Part shown: positions 1 to 7,512 of the stretch, piece by piece | Layout: every line of letters starts with the position of its first letter | How positions within the stretch are numbered: the first letter of the stretch is position 1 | Origin: Oscillospiraceae bacterium | Lineage (GTDB): Bacteria > Bacillota > Clostridia > UMGS1810 | Direction of reading: 5' to 3' | Length of the DNA stretch: 30,298 nt | NCBI GenBank assembly: GCA_021629085.1 | Contig: JAJXRJ010000026.1 | Location: 1-30,298, forward strand | Notes under the pieces: model-generated | Told to the model about the DNA's origin: nothing | The model's database searches: none | Seen by the model: the letters and a program-made list of their open reading frames with translations, nothing else | Position numbers and translations under genes: made by a program

Positions 1-24
1 CAAAAAGACTGCGAGGAAGAAAAA

Positions 25-183
25 ATGGAAACGTTTGAGTGGGGAAAATATAGAAGTTTAAGTATTACACGCGAGATGAAATTTAAGCTCGCTTATATTG
101 CAGAAGAAAAGAATCGTACATTAAATCAAGAAATCCGGAAAGCACGATCTTGTCATATTGCTTTATCTTCAAATCAATCATGA
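25..183 (+). CDS. Small Arc-like ribbon-helix-helix DNA-binding protein (52 aa)
   Basis: A 52-residue reading frame starting at ATG 25, with a GAGGAAG ribosome binding site 6-7 bases upstream. Residues 10-40 read as a ribbon-helix-helix domain: a short beta strand (RSLSIT), a helix (MKFKLAYIAEEKN) and a second helix beginning RTLNQEI. The stretch AEEKNRTLNQEI matches the Arc repressor pattern AEENGRSVNSEI, and the total length is close to Arc (53 residues). The frame stays open to the left edge, so a longer protein starting outside the window is possible. The tail after the second helix (RSCHIALSSNQS) is not typical, so a frameshifted or truncated end is also possible. Such proteins are usually dimeric repressors or antitoxins. 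No partner toxin is visible downstream. Confidence 0.5.
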   Translation: METFEWGKYRSLSITREMKFKLAYIAEEKNRTLNQEIRKARSCHIALSSNQS

Positions 184-297
184 AAAAATTCCTGATGATT
201 GTTGGGATCTTTATTAAAATTTGGATTTTAAAAAATTTCTTCCAAAATTTCCCAGACTTGCGCAACAAAAAGTTTTCCAGCGCCACGGAAATTCTGG

Positions 298-326
298 TTG
301 AAATTTCATCAGCGCTATGCTATAAT
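298..326 (+). promoter_or_regulatory. Sigma-A promoter for the diguanylate cyclase-lacI operon
   Basis: TTGAAA at 298-303 and TATAAT at 321-326 are separated by exactly 17 bp, 69 bp before the start codon at 395. The rest of 184-394 is AT-rich with no gene. Confidence 0.7.
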
Positions 327-394
327 AAATCAATGAATGCATAAAATGGCCATTGGCGGTATGTGCCAGAATTTGCATGCAGGGGGAGGGGCTT

Positions 395-1531
395 ATGACC
401 AGTCTAAACCGCGCCATATCCGTTTGTTCTGTATTGCTTTTTAGCCTGTTTTTTCGCCTGCCCGCTGCGTTTGCGGCTCAAGCTGTACCATCAGATGCAG
501 TGCAGACAGAACAATCTTTTCAGCTTAATCGTATAGTGGATTTTTTAGATCATTATCCGCGGCAGTCCATTGCTGTTGTCACATGCTTTTTGCTTGTAAT
601 TATCGGGATTATGGCGTGGCTGTTAAAAAGATGTACGGCCGCCAGCCGCACAATTGCGCTGGACAACGAGATGTACCGGCAGTTAAGCGGGCTTTCCGGT
701 GAATCTATTTATGAATATGACTTTTTAAATGACCGGCTGCGCCTTTCGTCCAAAATCGCGCAGGTCATTGGCAGTGCACACGACAACCGGCATTTTTTAG
801 AGCACCTTAAAAAACACCCTGAAGATGTAGAGAAAATAAAATTTTTTGAAGCGTTGTTGGCAGAAACCGATGGGCCAAGAGATGTTTTATTTCAAGATCC
901 GGACGGTGCGTCCCACTGGTACCGGATAACGTCCAAAATGATTTATGCAAAAAGTGGGGAACCGCTGTATGTAATTGGAAAAATTGTGAATATTCAAAAA
1001 GAACGGGAAGAAAAGGAGCAGCTTGCAAAAAGGGCACAGCAGGACGGCATGACAGGGCTTTTAAACGCCACAGCATTTTGTACTGCTGTAATGGATATAT
1101 TGGGAAAATCGCAGATGGGCGGCGCGCTGCTGTTAATTGACATTGACCGGTTTAAGCAGGTAAACGACACATACGGGCATTTTGCGGGTGATCAGATATT
1201 AAAACAGACGGCTGCTATATTAAAAACGGTATTTCGAAAAGACGATGTGCTGGGCCGGCTGGGCGGCGATGAATTTTTAGTTTTTATGAAACGGGTGCAA
1301 AACCCCGCGGTAGTTGCAGCCAAGTGCCAGGCCATCCTTCAGATGGCAAGCGGCGTGGAGGTTTCGGGTAAAACCGCTGCAGTGTCCTATAGCATTGGCG
1401 CGGCTATAGCAATGGGGCAAAGAGATTACGACATGTTATATCAACAGGCGGATAAAGCGCTTTATATTGTGAAAAATACAGGGCGGGACGGATTCCAGAT
1501 CCTATCCTGTGACGGAAAAAACAACCAATAA
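395..1531 (+). CDS. Membrane-bound diguanylate cyclase (PAS-like + GGDEF)
   Basis: Predicted to make cyclic-di-GMP from two GTP. The ATG at 395 is chosen over an in-frame ATG at 353 because GGGGGAGGGG lies just upstream and a signal-peptide-like sequence starts there. Order in the 378-residue product: signal/TM segment (1-28), a short outside loop, a second membrane segment (about 62-80), a PAS-like sensor region (about 95-205, with YEYDFLNDRLRLSSKI) and a GGDEF domain (about 215-375). The active-site motif GGDEF is intact at 290-294. An RxxD inhibitory site (RKDD, 281-284) lies five residues before it, so product feedback inhibition is expected. The TAA is 17 bp before the lacI start, so the two genes are probably co-transcribed from the promoter at 298-326. 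What the sensor region detects cannot be read from the sequence. Confidence 0.9.
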   Translation: MTSLNRAISVCSVLLFSLFFRLPAAFAAQAVPSDAVQTEQSFQLNRIVDFLDHYPRQSIAVVTCFLLVIIGIMAWLLKRCTAASRTIALDNEMYRQLSGLSGESIYEYDFLNDRLRLSSKIAQVIGSAHDNRHFLEHLKKHPEDVEKIKFFEALLAETDGPRDVLFQDPDGASHWYRITSKMIYAKSGEPLYVIGKIVNIQKEREEKEQLAKRAQQDGMTGLLNATAFCTAVMDILGKSQMGGALLLIDIDRFKQVNDTYGHFAGDQILKQTAAILKTVFRKDDVLGRLGGDEFLVFMKRVQNPAVVAAKCQAILQMASGVEVSGKTAAVSYSIGAAIAMGQRDYDMLYQQADKALYIVKNTGRDGFQILSCDGKNNQ

Positions 1532-1548
1532 GACAAAGGGTGAGAGGT

Positions 1549-2532
1549 GTGGAACAGTCAAAAAAGCCGACAATCCGCGATGTTGCACGCGAAGCGGGCG
1601 TCAGTATTTCTGTGGTGTCTTACGTGTTAAACCAGACGCCTGGAAAAACGATTCGCCAAGAGACCAAAAAACGGGTGATAAACGCAGCAGAAAAGCTGCA
1701 CTATGTGCCGGACCGGTTCGCCAGCGGTATGCGCACAAAGCGTGCAAAATCCATTGGGATTGTGTCGCATTGGCGGATAGACAGCGACCTGTTTGTGCAG
1801 TTTTTGCGCGGGGTAGAGCGGGTGACATCGCAAAATGGCTATAGCGTGATGCTGTGTAATTTGAAAGACCGCAAAGATACCTCCTATATTGACCATTATT
1901 TAGACCGGAGGGTGGACGGTATTTTGTTCATTTCGCCTTACGATGCGATTGACGAAACCGAAGAGCAAATCCATATTTCGTGTATGCAACAGGCGGGTGT
2001 CCCGTTTTCTGTCATCAATGGCCACACAAATTTGCCGGACATCAACCGGGCGGATTTTGATTTTTATGGCTCCGCGTATCTTGCAACTGAGTATTTGATC
2101 AAAAAAGGGCATCGGCAAATCACTTATGTGGCGCCGGTTTTTGATACATATGCGGAATTTTCGGAGCGCAAACGCGGCTATGCCGCAGCCATGGCGGCCC
2201 ACGGCCTGGCACAGGATTACTGCCCGGCCGACCAGATTGCAGCGCGGATAGAGGATTTTTGTGCAGTGGTTGCCAATAAGTCGGACACGGCGCACCGTAT
2301 TATTTGCGAAGCGCACCGGCGCGGGCTTCGGATTCCGGAGCGCTTTGCGCTCATTGCGGCCAACACAGAGCGGTATTCCTCATTTTTGTTTCCGCCGCTC
2401 ACTACAGTTTCCATGCAGGCGGACACGGTGAGTGAAGTTGCGTGTAAACTTTTGATGGACACGATTTTGGGCACGCAAAAAAAGCGTGCGGTGGTTGTGC
2501 CTTGCGTATTGACAGAGCGAGATTCCTGTTAA
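1549..2532 (+). CDS. LacI-family transcriptional regulator
   Basis: Sugar-responsive repressor of the LacI/GalR family, 327 residues. The N-terminal helix-turn-helix is clear (TIRDVAREAGVSISVVSYVLN, spread over about residues 7-28), followed by the hinge (IGIVSHW region) and a periplasmic-binding-protein-like ligand domain to the end. GTG 1549 is preferred to GTG 1540 because AAAGGG lies 8 bases upstream of 1549, while 1540 has no usable site. The ligand is unknown; the family binds small sugars or nucleosides. It follows a diguanylate cyclase gene and precedes a glycosidase whose promoter holds a LacI-type palindrome, so I infer it controls that glycosidase. The stop codon overlaps the base of a terminator hairpin. 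Confidence 0.92.
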   Translation: MEQSKKPTIRDVAREAGVSISVVSYVLNQTPGKTIRQETKKRVINAAEKLHYVPDRFASGMRTKRAKSIGIVSHWRIDSDLFVQFLRGVERVTSQNGYSVMLCNLKDRKDTSYIDHYLDRRVDGILFISPYDAIDETEEQIHISCMQQAGVPFSVINGHTNLPDINRADFDFYGSAYLATEYLIKKGHRQITYVAPVFDTYAEFSERKRGYAAAMAAHGLAQDYCPADQIAARIEDFCAVVANKSDTAHRIICEAHRRGLRIPERFALIAANTERYSSFLFPPLTTVSMQADTVSEVACKLLMDTILGTQKKRAVVVPCVLTERDSC

Positions 2533-2548
2533 GCCGCAAGGCTTTTTT
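2531..2548 (+). terminator. Rho-independent terminator of the lacI operon
   Basis: AAGCC (2531-2535), loop GCAA, GGCTT (2540-2544), running into a T tract (2543-2548). The hairpin overlaps the lacI stop codon (2530-2532). The stem is short, so termination may be partial. Confidence 0.55.
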
Positions 2549-2552
2549 GTGC

Positions 2553-2595
2553 TTGACAAATGTTTGAAATTATGGTATTCTTAGTATAAACGTTT
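2553..2595 (+). promoter_or_regulatory. Promoter with LacI-type operator for the GH113-like gene
   Basis: TTGACA (2553-2558), 17 bp, TATTCT (2576-2581). The perfect palindrome AAACGTTT (2588-2595), with the central CpG typical of LacI-family operators, covers the expected transcription start, followed by a related AAGCGTT half-site around 2600-2606. A repressor bound here would block initiation. The adjacent LacI protein is the natural candidate (inference). Confidence 0.6.
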
Positions 2596-2635
2596 CTATA
2601 AGCGTTGAAATATATCATGAAAAAGGAGTCAGACA

Positions 2636-3676
2636 ATGAAAAAGGATTGTGCTTTGCAGGAGCTGCACTGTGGTGTCACATTTGGTTTTTATGCCAAAAA
2701 CGGCTATCTTTCTTCCGATGCGGCAAAAAAAGAAGTGGACGAAATGGCAAACACTGGTGTGCGTTGGGTCGTGTTAACGCCTACCGTGATGCAGGAGTCG
2801 TATTGCTCTCCCCGGCAGTTTATCGATTTTACACAAACTCCGACTGAGCGCGAAATTATAAAAATCATTGACTACATCCATCAAAAGGGTATGAAGGTGC
2901 AGCTTCGGCCCATGCTGGAGTGTTTTGATGGCTGCGGACGCACCTCGGTTTGGTTCCCATGGGATAGTGAGCGGATGCCCGGTAAGGAAACCCGCCGTTG
3001 GGCACAGTGGTTTGAGAGCATGCGCGCCCGTGCGGTGTATTATGCACGGATTGCCCAGGAGACAGGCTGCGAGCTGTATGGCCTCGACAGCGAGCTGGAC
3101 CGTACGGTGCTGCGCTCCAATAATCAGCACTGGAAAGACGTTATTGCGGCAGTGCGTGCGGTGTATGACGGCCCGGTCACCTCTTGCCATACCCGTGCAG
3201 TTGACTTTTTAAAAGAGCTAAAAGACCCGGACCACTGGTTTTATGACCTCGACATGCTGTCCATGAGTTTTTATTATGAAGCGGCAGAGCATCCGGGCGC
3301 CAGTGTGGAAGAAATGATGCAGTTTTTACAGCCTGTAAAAGAGCAGTATCAGCAGATTGCCGCGCTTTATCAAAAGCCCATTTTCTTTGGCGAGTGCGGG
3401 TGCACCTCCTGCGGCGGTGCGGCGCAAAACCCCAGCTGGTGGACGCTTGAGTCAAAATATGACGGCGGTGAGCAGGCGCGGTATTTAGAGGCGGTGCTGC
3501 GGCTGTTTTGGGAGGAAGATTGGTGGTATGGCATTTACTGGTGGAAGTGGGATGAGCAAAATATCCGTCCCAATTTTACAAACGACCCGGCAGGCGACAA
3601 GGGCTTCATTGTCAAGGGGAAACCCGCCCAGCAGACCATGAGAGAGTGGTTTGGACGGACGGATATCACCCGGTAG
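2636..3676 (+). CDS. Cytoplasmic glycoside hydrolase, GH113-like clan GH-A TIM barrel
   Basis: A 346-residue TIM barrel protein starting at ATG 2636 with AAAGGAG about 8 bases upstream. The pattern resembles clan GH-A enzymes, closest in my reading to GH113 beta-mannanase-like proteins: Glu153 in YGLDSELDR fits the acid/base position after strand 4, and Glu253 in FFGECGC fits the nucleophile at the end of strand 7, exactly 100 residues apart. A tryptophan-rich strand-8 segment (WWYGIYWWKWDE, about 300-311) would line the substrate site. There is no signal peptide, so it should act inside the cell on imported oligosaccharides. It is monocistronic, between its own promoter and a strong terminator. 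Substrate is uncertain; other GH-A families cannot be excluded by eye. Confidence 0.7.
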   Translation: MKKDCALQELHCGVTFGFYAKNGYLSSDAAKKEVDEMANTGVRWVVLTPTVMQESYCSPRQFIDFTQTPTEREIIKIIDYIHQKGMKVQLRPMLECFDGCGRTSVWFPWDSERMPGKETRRWAQWFESMRARAVYYARIAQETGCELYGLDSELDRTVLRSNNQHWKDVIAAVRAVYDGPVTSCHTRAVDFLKELKDPDHWFYDLDMLSMSFYYEAAEHPGASVEEMMQFLQPVKEQYQQIAALYQKPIFFGECGCTSCGGAAQNPSWWTLESKYDGGEQARYLEAVLRLFWEEDWWYGIYWWKWDEQNIRPNFTNDPAGDKGFIVKGKPAQQTMREWFGRTDITR

Positions 3677-3797
3677 GCAGGGAATGTGTGTCAAGCGCTG
3701 ATCTTATGTGCACAAATTCAAATGCAATACGGAAGGTAAAGTTTTTATAAAATAGAACATCAACAGGTGCCAAATGCCTGTGCTCTTAAGGGCAGTT

Positions 3798-3832
3798 AAA
3801 ACCCAAAACGGAAAAAATCCGTTTTGGGTTTT
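3798..3832 (+). terminator. Strong hairpin terminator after the GH113-like gene
   Basis: A perfect 15-bp inverted repeat (3798-3812 with 3818-3832) around an AAAAA loop, A-rich on the left and ending in TTTTAT on the right. It lies about 120 bp after the stop. A-rich and T-rich flanks suggest it can work in both directions. The rest of 3677-3936 shows no gene. Confidence 0.85.
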
Positions 3833-3936
3833 ATTGTACAATTGCATTTATTTTTTCTTTAAGCATATTGTTGACAGGGGCACACAGTCAATACGATCAC
3901 ATCCTTTTCCTGCCCAGGCAATCAGTGAAAGTAAGA

Positions 3937-5250
3937 TTATTTATACTCACCTAAAAAGCCTTTGTTTACTTCAAATAATTCATCACAGATAGTTTTCATT
4001 TCCTCCATTGAGCATACCGCGGAAGAAAGCGGATCCATATACACCGCCTGATATACTTTTTCCCTGCTTTTTTCCATAGCTGCTTCTACTACAAGCGACT
4101 CAATCCGCGCGGTGGTATTGATCAATATTGCAAGGTGCTCGGGAAGCGGCCCTGCAATTGTTGTTTTGAAACCCATCCTGTCTGCCACAACAGGCACTTC
4201 TACACACGCATCATTGGGAAGATTGGGGATAGAGCCGTTATTTATGACATTGCCGTTAAATAGGAATGGCTTTCCGTCGCCTAAACGCGCATTAAATATA
4301 TCAGCTGCATATTCAATACTTTTTTTGCGATTAAAATCCTGTCCCAGCCATTCCTCATACTGTTTTTTGGGGTTTGCTTTTCTGTCTTTTCTTAAATTTA
4401 AAGAAAATGCATATTTCCCGGGATTCCAATTGGTACCATGTGTGCAATATTTTTCAATAAGGTCAGGCCTTTTTCTGAACCATTGGTTATATTCTGAATT
4501 GTGCCCGCTCGATTCGGTGACATAGTAACCCAATTTCAAAAACATTTCGTTACGGACTTGCTCTTTGTTCAGATATTCAGGATTTTCAAGAAGCTTTTTT
4601 AATTTGGGGTACAAATTTTCCCCTTTATGTTCAAGGACTGTGTAAAATGCCTGGTGATTGACGCCCATACATTTATATGTAATTTCATCATAGGGCACAT
4701 TCAGCCATTCGGACAACATCTTTACCGTGCCCTGAACACTGTGGCATAAGCCGGTAACCTCAACATTTGTATGCTTTTGCATTGCACCACACAGCATTGA
4801 CATAGGATTGGTATAATTTAAAAACACAGCATTCGGGCAATAATTTTCGATATCTTTACATATATCAAGCATAAGCGGAATATTTCGTAACGCACGGAAT
4901 ATTCCGGAAACACTTCTTGTATCTCCAATATTGATATCAATTCCATATTTTTTCGGGATGGTTATATCATATTGCCATATGTCAATATCCCCGTTAAAAA
5001 CGGTGCAAAGAACACCGTCTGCATCCCTTAACGCTTCTGCCCGCTCTGTTGTTGCCGTAATCTTGCAGCCGGGGCAATCCATGTTTTCAATAATTTTTGC
5101 TACAACCATTTCAATGCTTTTCAAATTATCAGGGTTTGTATCCATCAGCGCAAATTCACATTCTTTAAATGTGGGGAATGTAAGCAGGTCGCGGACGCAA
5201 CTGCTTGTAAATTGAAGGCTTCCAGCTCCTATGAATGCAAATTTTTTCAT
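3937..5250 (-). CDS. melA: GH4 alpha-galactosidase (MelA-like, NAD- and metal-dependent)
   Basis: Glycoside hydrolase family 4 enzyme of 437 residues, hydrolysing glycosides by an oxidation-elimination mechanism needing NAD and a divalent metal. Visible features are an N-terminal Rossmann fold (FAFIGAGSLQF, 4-14), the NP motif of the family (LNYTNPM, 144-150) and the specificity motif Cys169-His170-Ser171-Val172. CHSV is the form associated with alpha-galactosidases; 6-phospho-glucosidases have CNVP or CDMP. ATG 5250 is chosen because GAGGTGG lies 9 bases upstream; in-frame starts further upstream lack usable spacing. No signal peptide, so cytoplasmic. It is divergent from an AraC regulator, which probably activates it. 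The gene is AT-richer than the genes at 6319-12000. Substrate assignment rests on one motif. Confidence 0.8.
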   Translation of the reverse strand: MKKFAFIGAGSLQFTSSCVRDLLTFPTFKECEFALMDTNPDNLKSIEMVVAKIIENMDCPGCKITATTERAEALRDADGVLCTVFNGDIDIWQYDITIPKKYGIDINIGDTRSVSGIFRALRNIPLMLDICKDIENYCPNAVFLNYTNPMSMLCGAMQKHTNVEVTGLCHSVQGTVKMLSEWLNVPYDEITYKCMGVNHQAFYTVLEHKGENLYPKLKKLLENPEYLNKEQVRNEMFLKLGYYVTESSGHNSEYNQWFRKRPDLIEKYCTHGTNWNPGKYAFSLNLRKDRKANPKKQYEEWLGQDFNRKKSIEYAADIFNARLGDGKPFLFNGNVINNGSIPNLPNDACVEVPVVADRMGFKTTIAGPLPEHLAILINTTARIESLVVEAAMEKSREKVYQAVYMDPLSSAVCSMEEMKTICDELFEVNKGFLGEYK

Positions 5251-5287
5251 TTTTAACATCCACCTCAATTATAAAATTTATGCTTTT

Positions 5288-5317
5288 ATTATATTTAAAA
5301 CGCTGTGAATTTGTAAA
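5288..5317 (-). promoter_or_regulatory. Promoter of the GH4 gene
   Basis: Read on the minus strand, TTTACA (5317-5312), 18 bp, TATAAT (5293-5288), about 40 bp before the start codon at 5250. It lies in the 143-bp divergent region shared with the AraC gene. Confidence 0.6.
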
Positions 5318-5338
5318 TGTAAAAAATCGCAGTTTATA

Positions 5339-5367
5339 TGGACAAAAATGCTAAACCATGATATAGT
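5339..5367 (+). promoter_or_regulatory. Promoter of the AraC-family regulator gene
   Basis: TGGACA (5339-5344), 17 bp, TATAGT (5362-5367), 26 bp before the ATG at 5394. Confidence 0.6.
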
Positions 5368-5393
5368 TTTAATAGATTGCGGAGGTGTAGGAC

Positions 5394-6212
5394 ATGGCTG
5401 TTTGGGACGGAAGCACAAATGACACGACAAATTTTATAATAGATAAATATTTACAAATAAATAGCTGTGGATTTCAAAATATATTGCCTGATTATACGGT
5501 CATCCGAAGAAAAGGAAGGTATGATTATCATATTCTTATAATAAACAGCGGAATATGCGAAGCATTACATAAAGATAAATCATATACGCTCACAAAAGGG
5601 AACTTAATTGTATATGCACCCGGTGAACAACAAAAATATTCATTTCAATCAGAAGGCTCAACTTTGTGGTGTCATTTTAGCGGGCATATCGTAGAAGAAT
5701 TGTTAGATTCCTGCAATATAACAAGCGGGGTATATTTTTTAAACCCGAACAAAGCAATTTTAGAATCCTATTCAAATGTCATTCAACGCTTTCACCAACC
5801 CGGGAAAGAAAACTTTGCAAACGCCTCGTTATTAGAATTGATATACTACATCGCCGATGTATTGGCAAATTCAGAACAAAAAAACGAATCGGATGGAATA
5901 CTCCCTATCCTCACTTACATAAATACCAACTATAATAAGAAAATAACACTTCAAGAATTAGCAAAAAAATCGGGATATTCCAAAAGCAGATTTTCTCATA
6001 TTTTTTCTAAAGCCACAGGGACTACACCCATTCAATATCAAAATGACATTCGTTTAAAAATTTCCTGTGAAATGCTGTCATCAACAAAATATACGATTGC
6101 CGATGTTGCATTTAGCTGTGGTTTTAACGACCCTTTGTATTATAGCAGGATTTTTAAGAAAAAATATAATATTACACCTACACAATATAGATTATTAAGT
6201 TTAAATACTTAA
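5394..6212 (+). CDS. AraC-family transcriptional regulator
   Basis: A 272-residue regulator with an N-terminal cupin-like sugar-binding domain (about 15-150, including KGNLIVYAPGEQQKY) and two C-terminal helix-turn-helix motifs (about 170-268). The first lies in ITLQELAKKSGYSKSRFSHIF and the second in YTIADVAFSCGFNDPLYYSRIF, with the typical AraC ending TPTQYR. ATG 5394 has GGAGGTG 6 bases upstream. It is transcribed divergently from the GH4 gene, the usual arrangement for a local sugar-sensing activator, so it probably controls the GH4 gene and itself from the 143-bp gap. It shares the AT-rich composition of its partner, which supports the two having moved as a unit. Confidence 0.9.
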   Translation: MAVWDGSTNDTTNFIIDKYLQINSCGFQNILPDYTVIRRKGRYDYHILIINSGICEALHKDKSYTLTKGNLIVYAPGEQQKYSFQSEGSTLWCHFSGHIVEELLDSCNITSGVYFLNPNKAILESYSNVIQRFHQPGKENFANASLLELIYYIADVLANSEQKNESDGILPILTYINTNYNKKITLQELAKKSGYSKSRFSHIFSKATGTTPIQYQNDIRLKISCEMLSSTKYTIADVAFSCGFNDPLYYSRIFKKKYNITPTQYRLLSLNT

Positions 6213-6288
6213 AAACAGGGATGAGATCTTTTTATCCTTAAGGCCATTTGCCTAAGCGCCTGCCGTTTTTTGTAACGGTCAACATATA

Positions 6289-6314
6289 AAGTCCCGCCTG
6301 TACAGGCGGGACTT
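6289..6314 (-). terminator. Palindromic terminator after the alcohol dehydrogenase gene
   Basis: A perfect 26-bp palindrome with a GC-rich core (CCCGCC/GGCGGG) starts 5 bp past the minus-strand stop codon. On the minus strand it is followed by a weak TTTATAT tract. It may also stop read-through from the AraC gene on the plus strand. Confidence 0.65.
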
Positions 6315-6318
6315 GTGT

Positions 6319-7494
6319 TTACTTTGCCAGTTTAAAAATTTCCACAATGTCGTCTTTGCCAAGGTCTTTGAAGCAGGGGAGGGTGCGCTTGCCGTAATTG
6401 GTGCACTTGACTGCCATTTCGTCAAATTTGTCGTCTCCCACATCAAGCGCAGACAGCCGCACCGGCATGCCAAGAGAGGCAAAGAAATCTTCTGTGGCAG
6501 AAATGCCCGCAAGCGCGGTTTTTTCAGGGTGTTCAAAGTCCATCTCCACATTCCACACCCGCACCGCGTATTGGCAAAACCGTTTTAAATTAAGCGAATA
6601 CACATATTTGGCCCATGCCGGGAAGAGCACGGAGAGCCCCGCGCCATGCGCTATACGGTCATACATACCGCTCAGTTCGTGTTCTAGCTGGTGGACAGTC
6701 AAAAATACATCCCGTCCTGCGCCGGTAGTATCATTGTGCGAAAGGCTGCCCGCCCACATCAGCGTTGCGCGCGCCTCATAGTCATCTGGATGGCCGATGG
6801 CCACTTTTCCCGCATGGATGACCGATTTTAAAAGCCCTTCGGCAATCCGGTCGCCAAGCTCCACATCCTGCGTTTTGGTAAAATACCGCTCCAGCGTGTG
6901 CATCATGATGTCTACCACGCCGCACCCGGTTTGGAATTTGTCCACTGTGAAGGTAAGGGCAGGATTTAAAATAGAGAACAATGGCCGGTGCGTATCGCTG
7001 TTAAAGCCGCGTTTAAGGCCTTTTTCCTGGTTGGTGATGACCGCTGATGCGCTCATTTCGCTGCCGGACGCCGCAAGCGTGAGCACCACACCCACAGGCA
7101 GTGCGCCTTTGGGCGTGCGCGTCTTTTCAAAAAAATCCCACGGGTCGCCGTCGTTTACCGCCGCTTCGGCAATCACTTTGGCGGAGTCGATGACGCTGCC
7201 GCCGCCCACTGCCAGCACCAGCTCCACCTGGTTGTCCCGGCAGATGGCCGCCCCTTGCTTGACCAGTTCCAGCTTGGGGTTTGGCTGAGCGCCGCCAAAG
7301 TCCACATAGGCAATGCCTGCCGCGTTTAACGACTGCACAATTTCATCATATAGCCCGGTTTTTTTTACACTGCCGCCTCCATAGTGCAGCATCACCGTTT
7401 GATAGCCGTAGCCCGAAATAATCTTGCCCACATCTTTGTGCGTGTTTTTCCCGAAAAATACGCGGGTAGGGTTGTAAAACTCAAAGTTTATCAT
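6319..7494 (-). CDS. Iron-containing alcohol dehydrogenase (butanol dehydrogenase/YqhD-like)
   Basis: NAD(P)H-dependent alcohol/aldehyde oxidoreductase of the iron-dependent group III family, 391 residues, the usual length. The N-terminus (FYNPTRVFFGKN) and the GGGSVIDSAK nucleotide-binding motif (about 97-106) are diagnostic, and metal-binding residues are expected in VVDIMMHTLERYF and in TVHQLEHELSG...IAHGAGL. It resembles clostridial butanol dehydrogenases and YqhD, which reduce short aldehydes during fermentation. ATG 7494 has AAGGAG about 10 bases upstream. It follows htpG by 18 bp on the same strand and is probably co-transcribed. The physiological substrate cannot be told from sequence. 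Confidence 0.9.
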   Translation of the reverse strand: MINFEFYNPTRVFFGKNTHKDVGKIISGYGYQTVMLHYGGGSVKKTGLYDEIVQSLNAAGIAYVDFGGAQPNPKLELVKQGAAICRDNQVELVLAVGGGSVIDSAKVIAEAAVNDGDPWDFFEKTRTPKGALPVGVVLTLAASGSEMSASAVITNQEKGLKRGFNSDTHRPLFSILNPALTFTVDKFQTGCGVVDIMMHTLERYFTKTQDVELGDRIAEGLLKSVIHAGKVAIGHPDDYEARATLMWAGSLSHNDTTGAGRDVFLTVHQLEHELSGMYDRIAHGAGLSVLFPAWAKYVYSLNLKRFCQYAVRVWNVEMDFEHPEKTALAGISATEDFFASLGMPVRLSALDVGDDKFDEMAVKCTNYGKRTLPCFKDLGKDDIVEIFKLAK

Positions 7495-7512
7495 AAAAAA
7501 GCCGCTCCTTAT

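Noticed and set aside
3774..3992. A 72-codon frame after the GH113-like gene
   Set aside because: It spans the strong terminator hairpin and overlaps the end of the GH4 gene.
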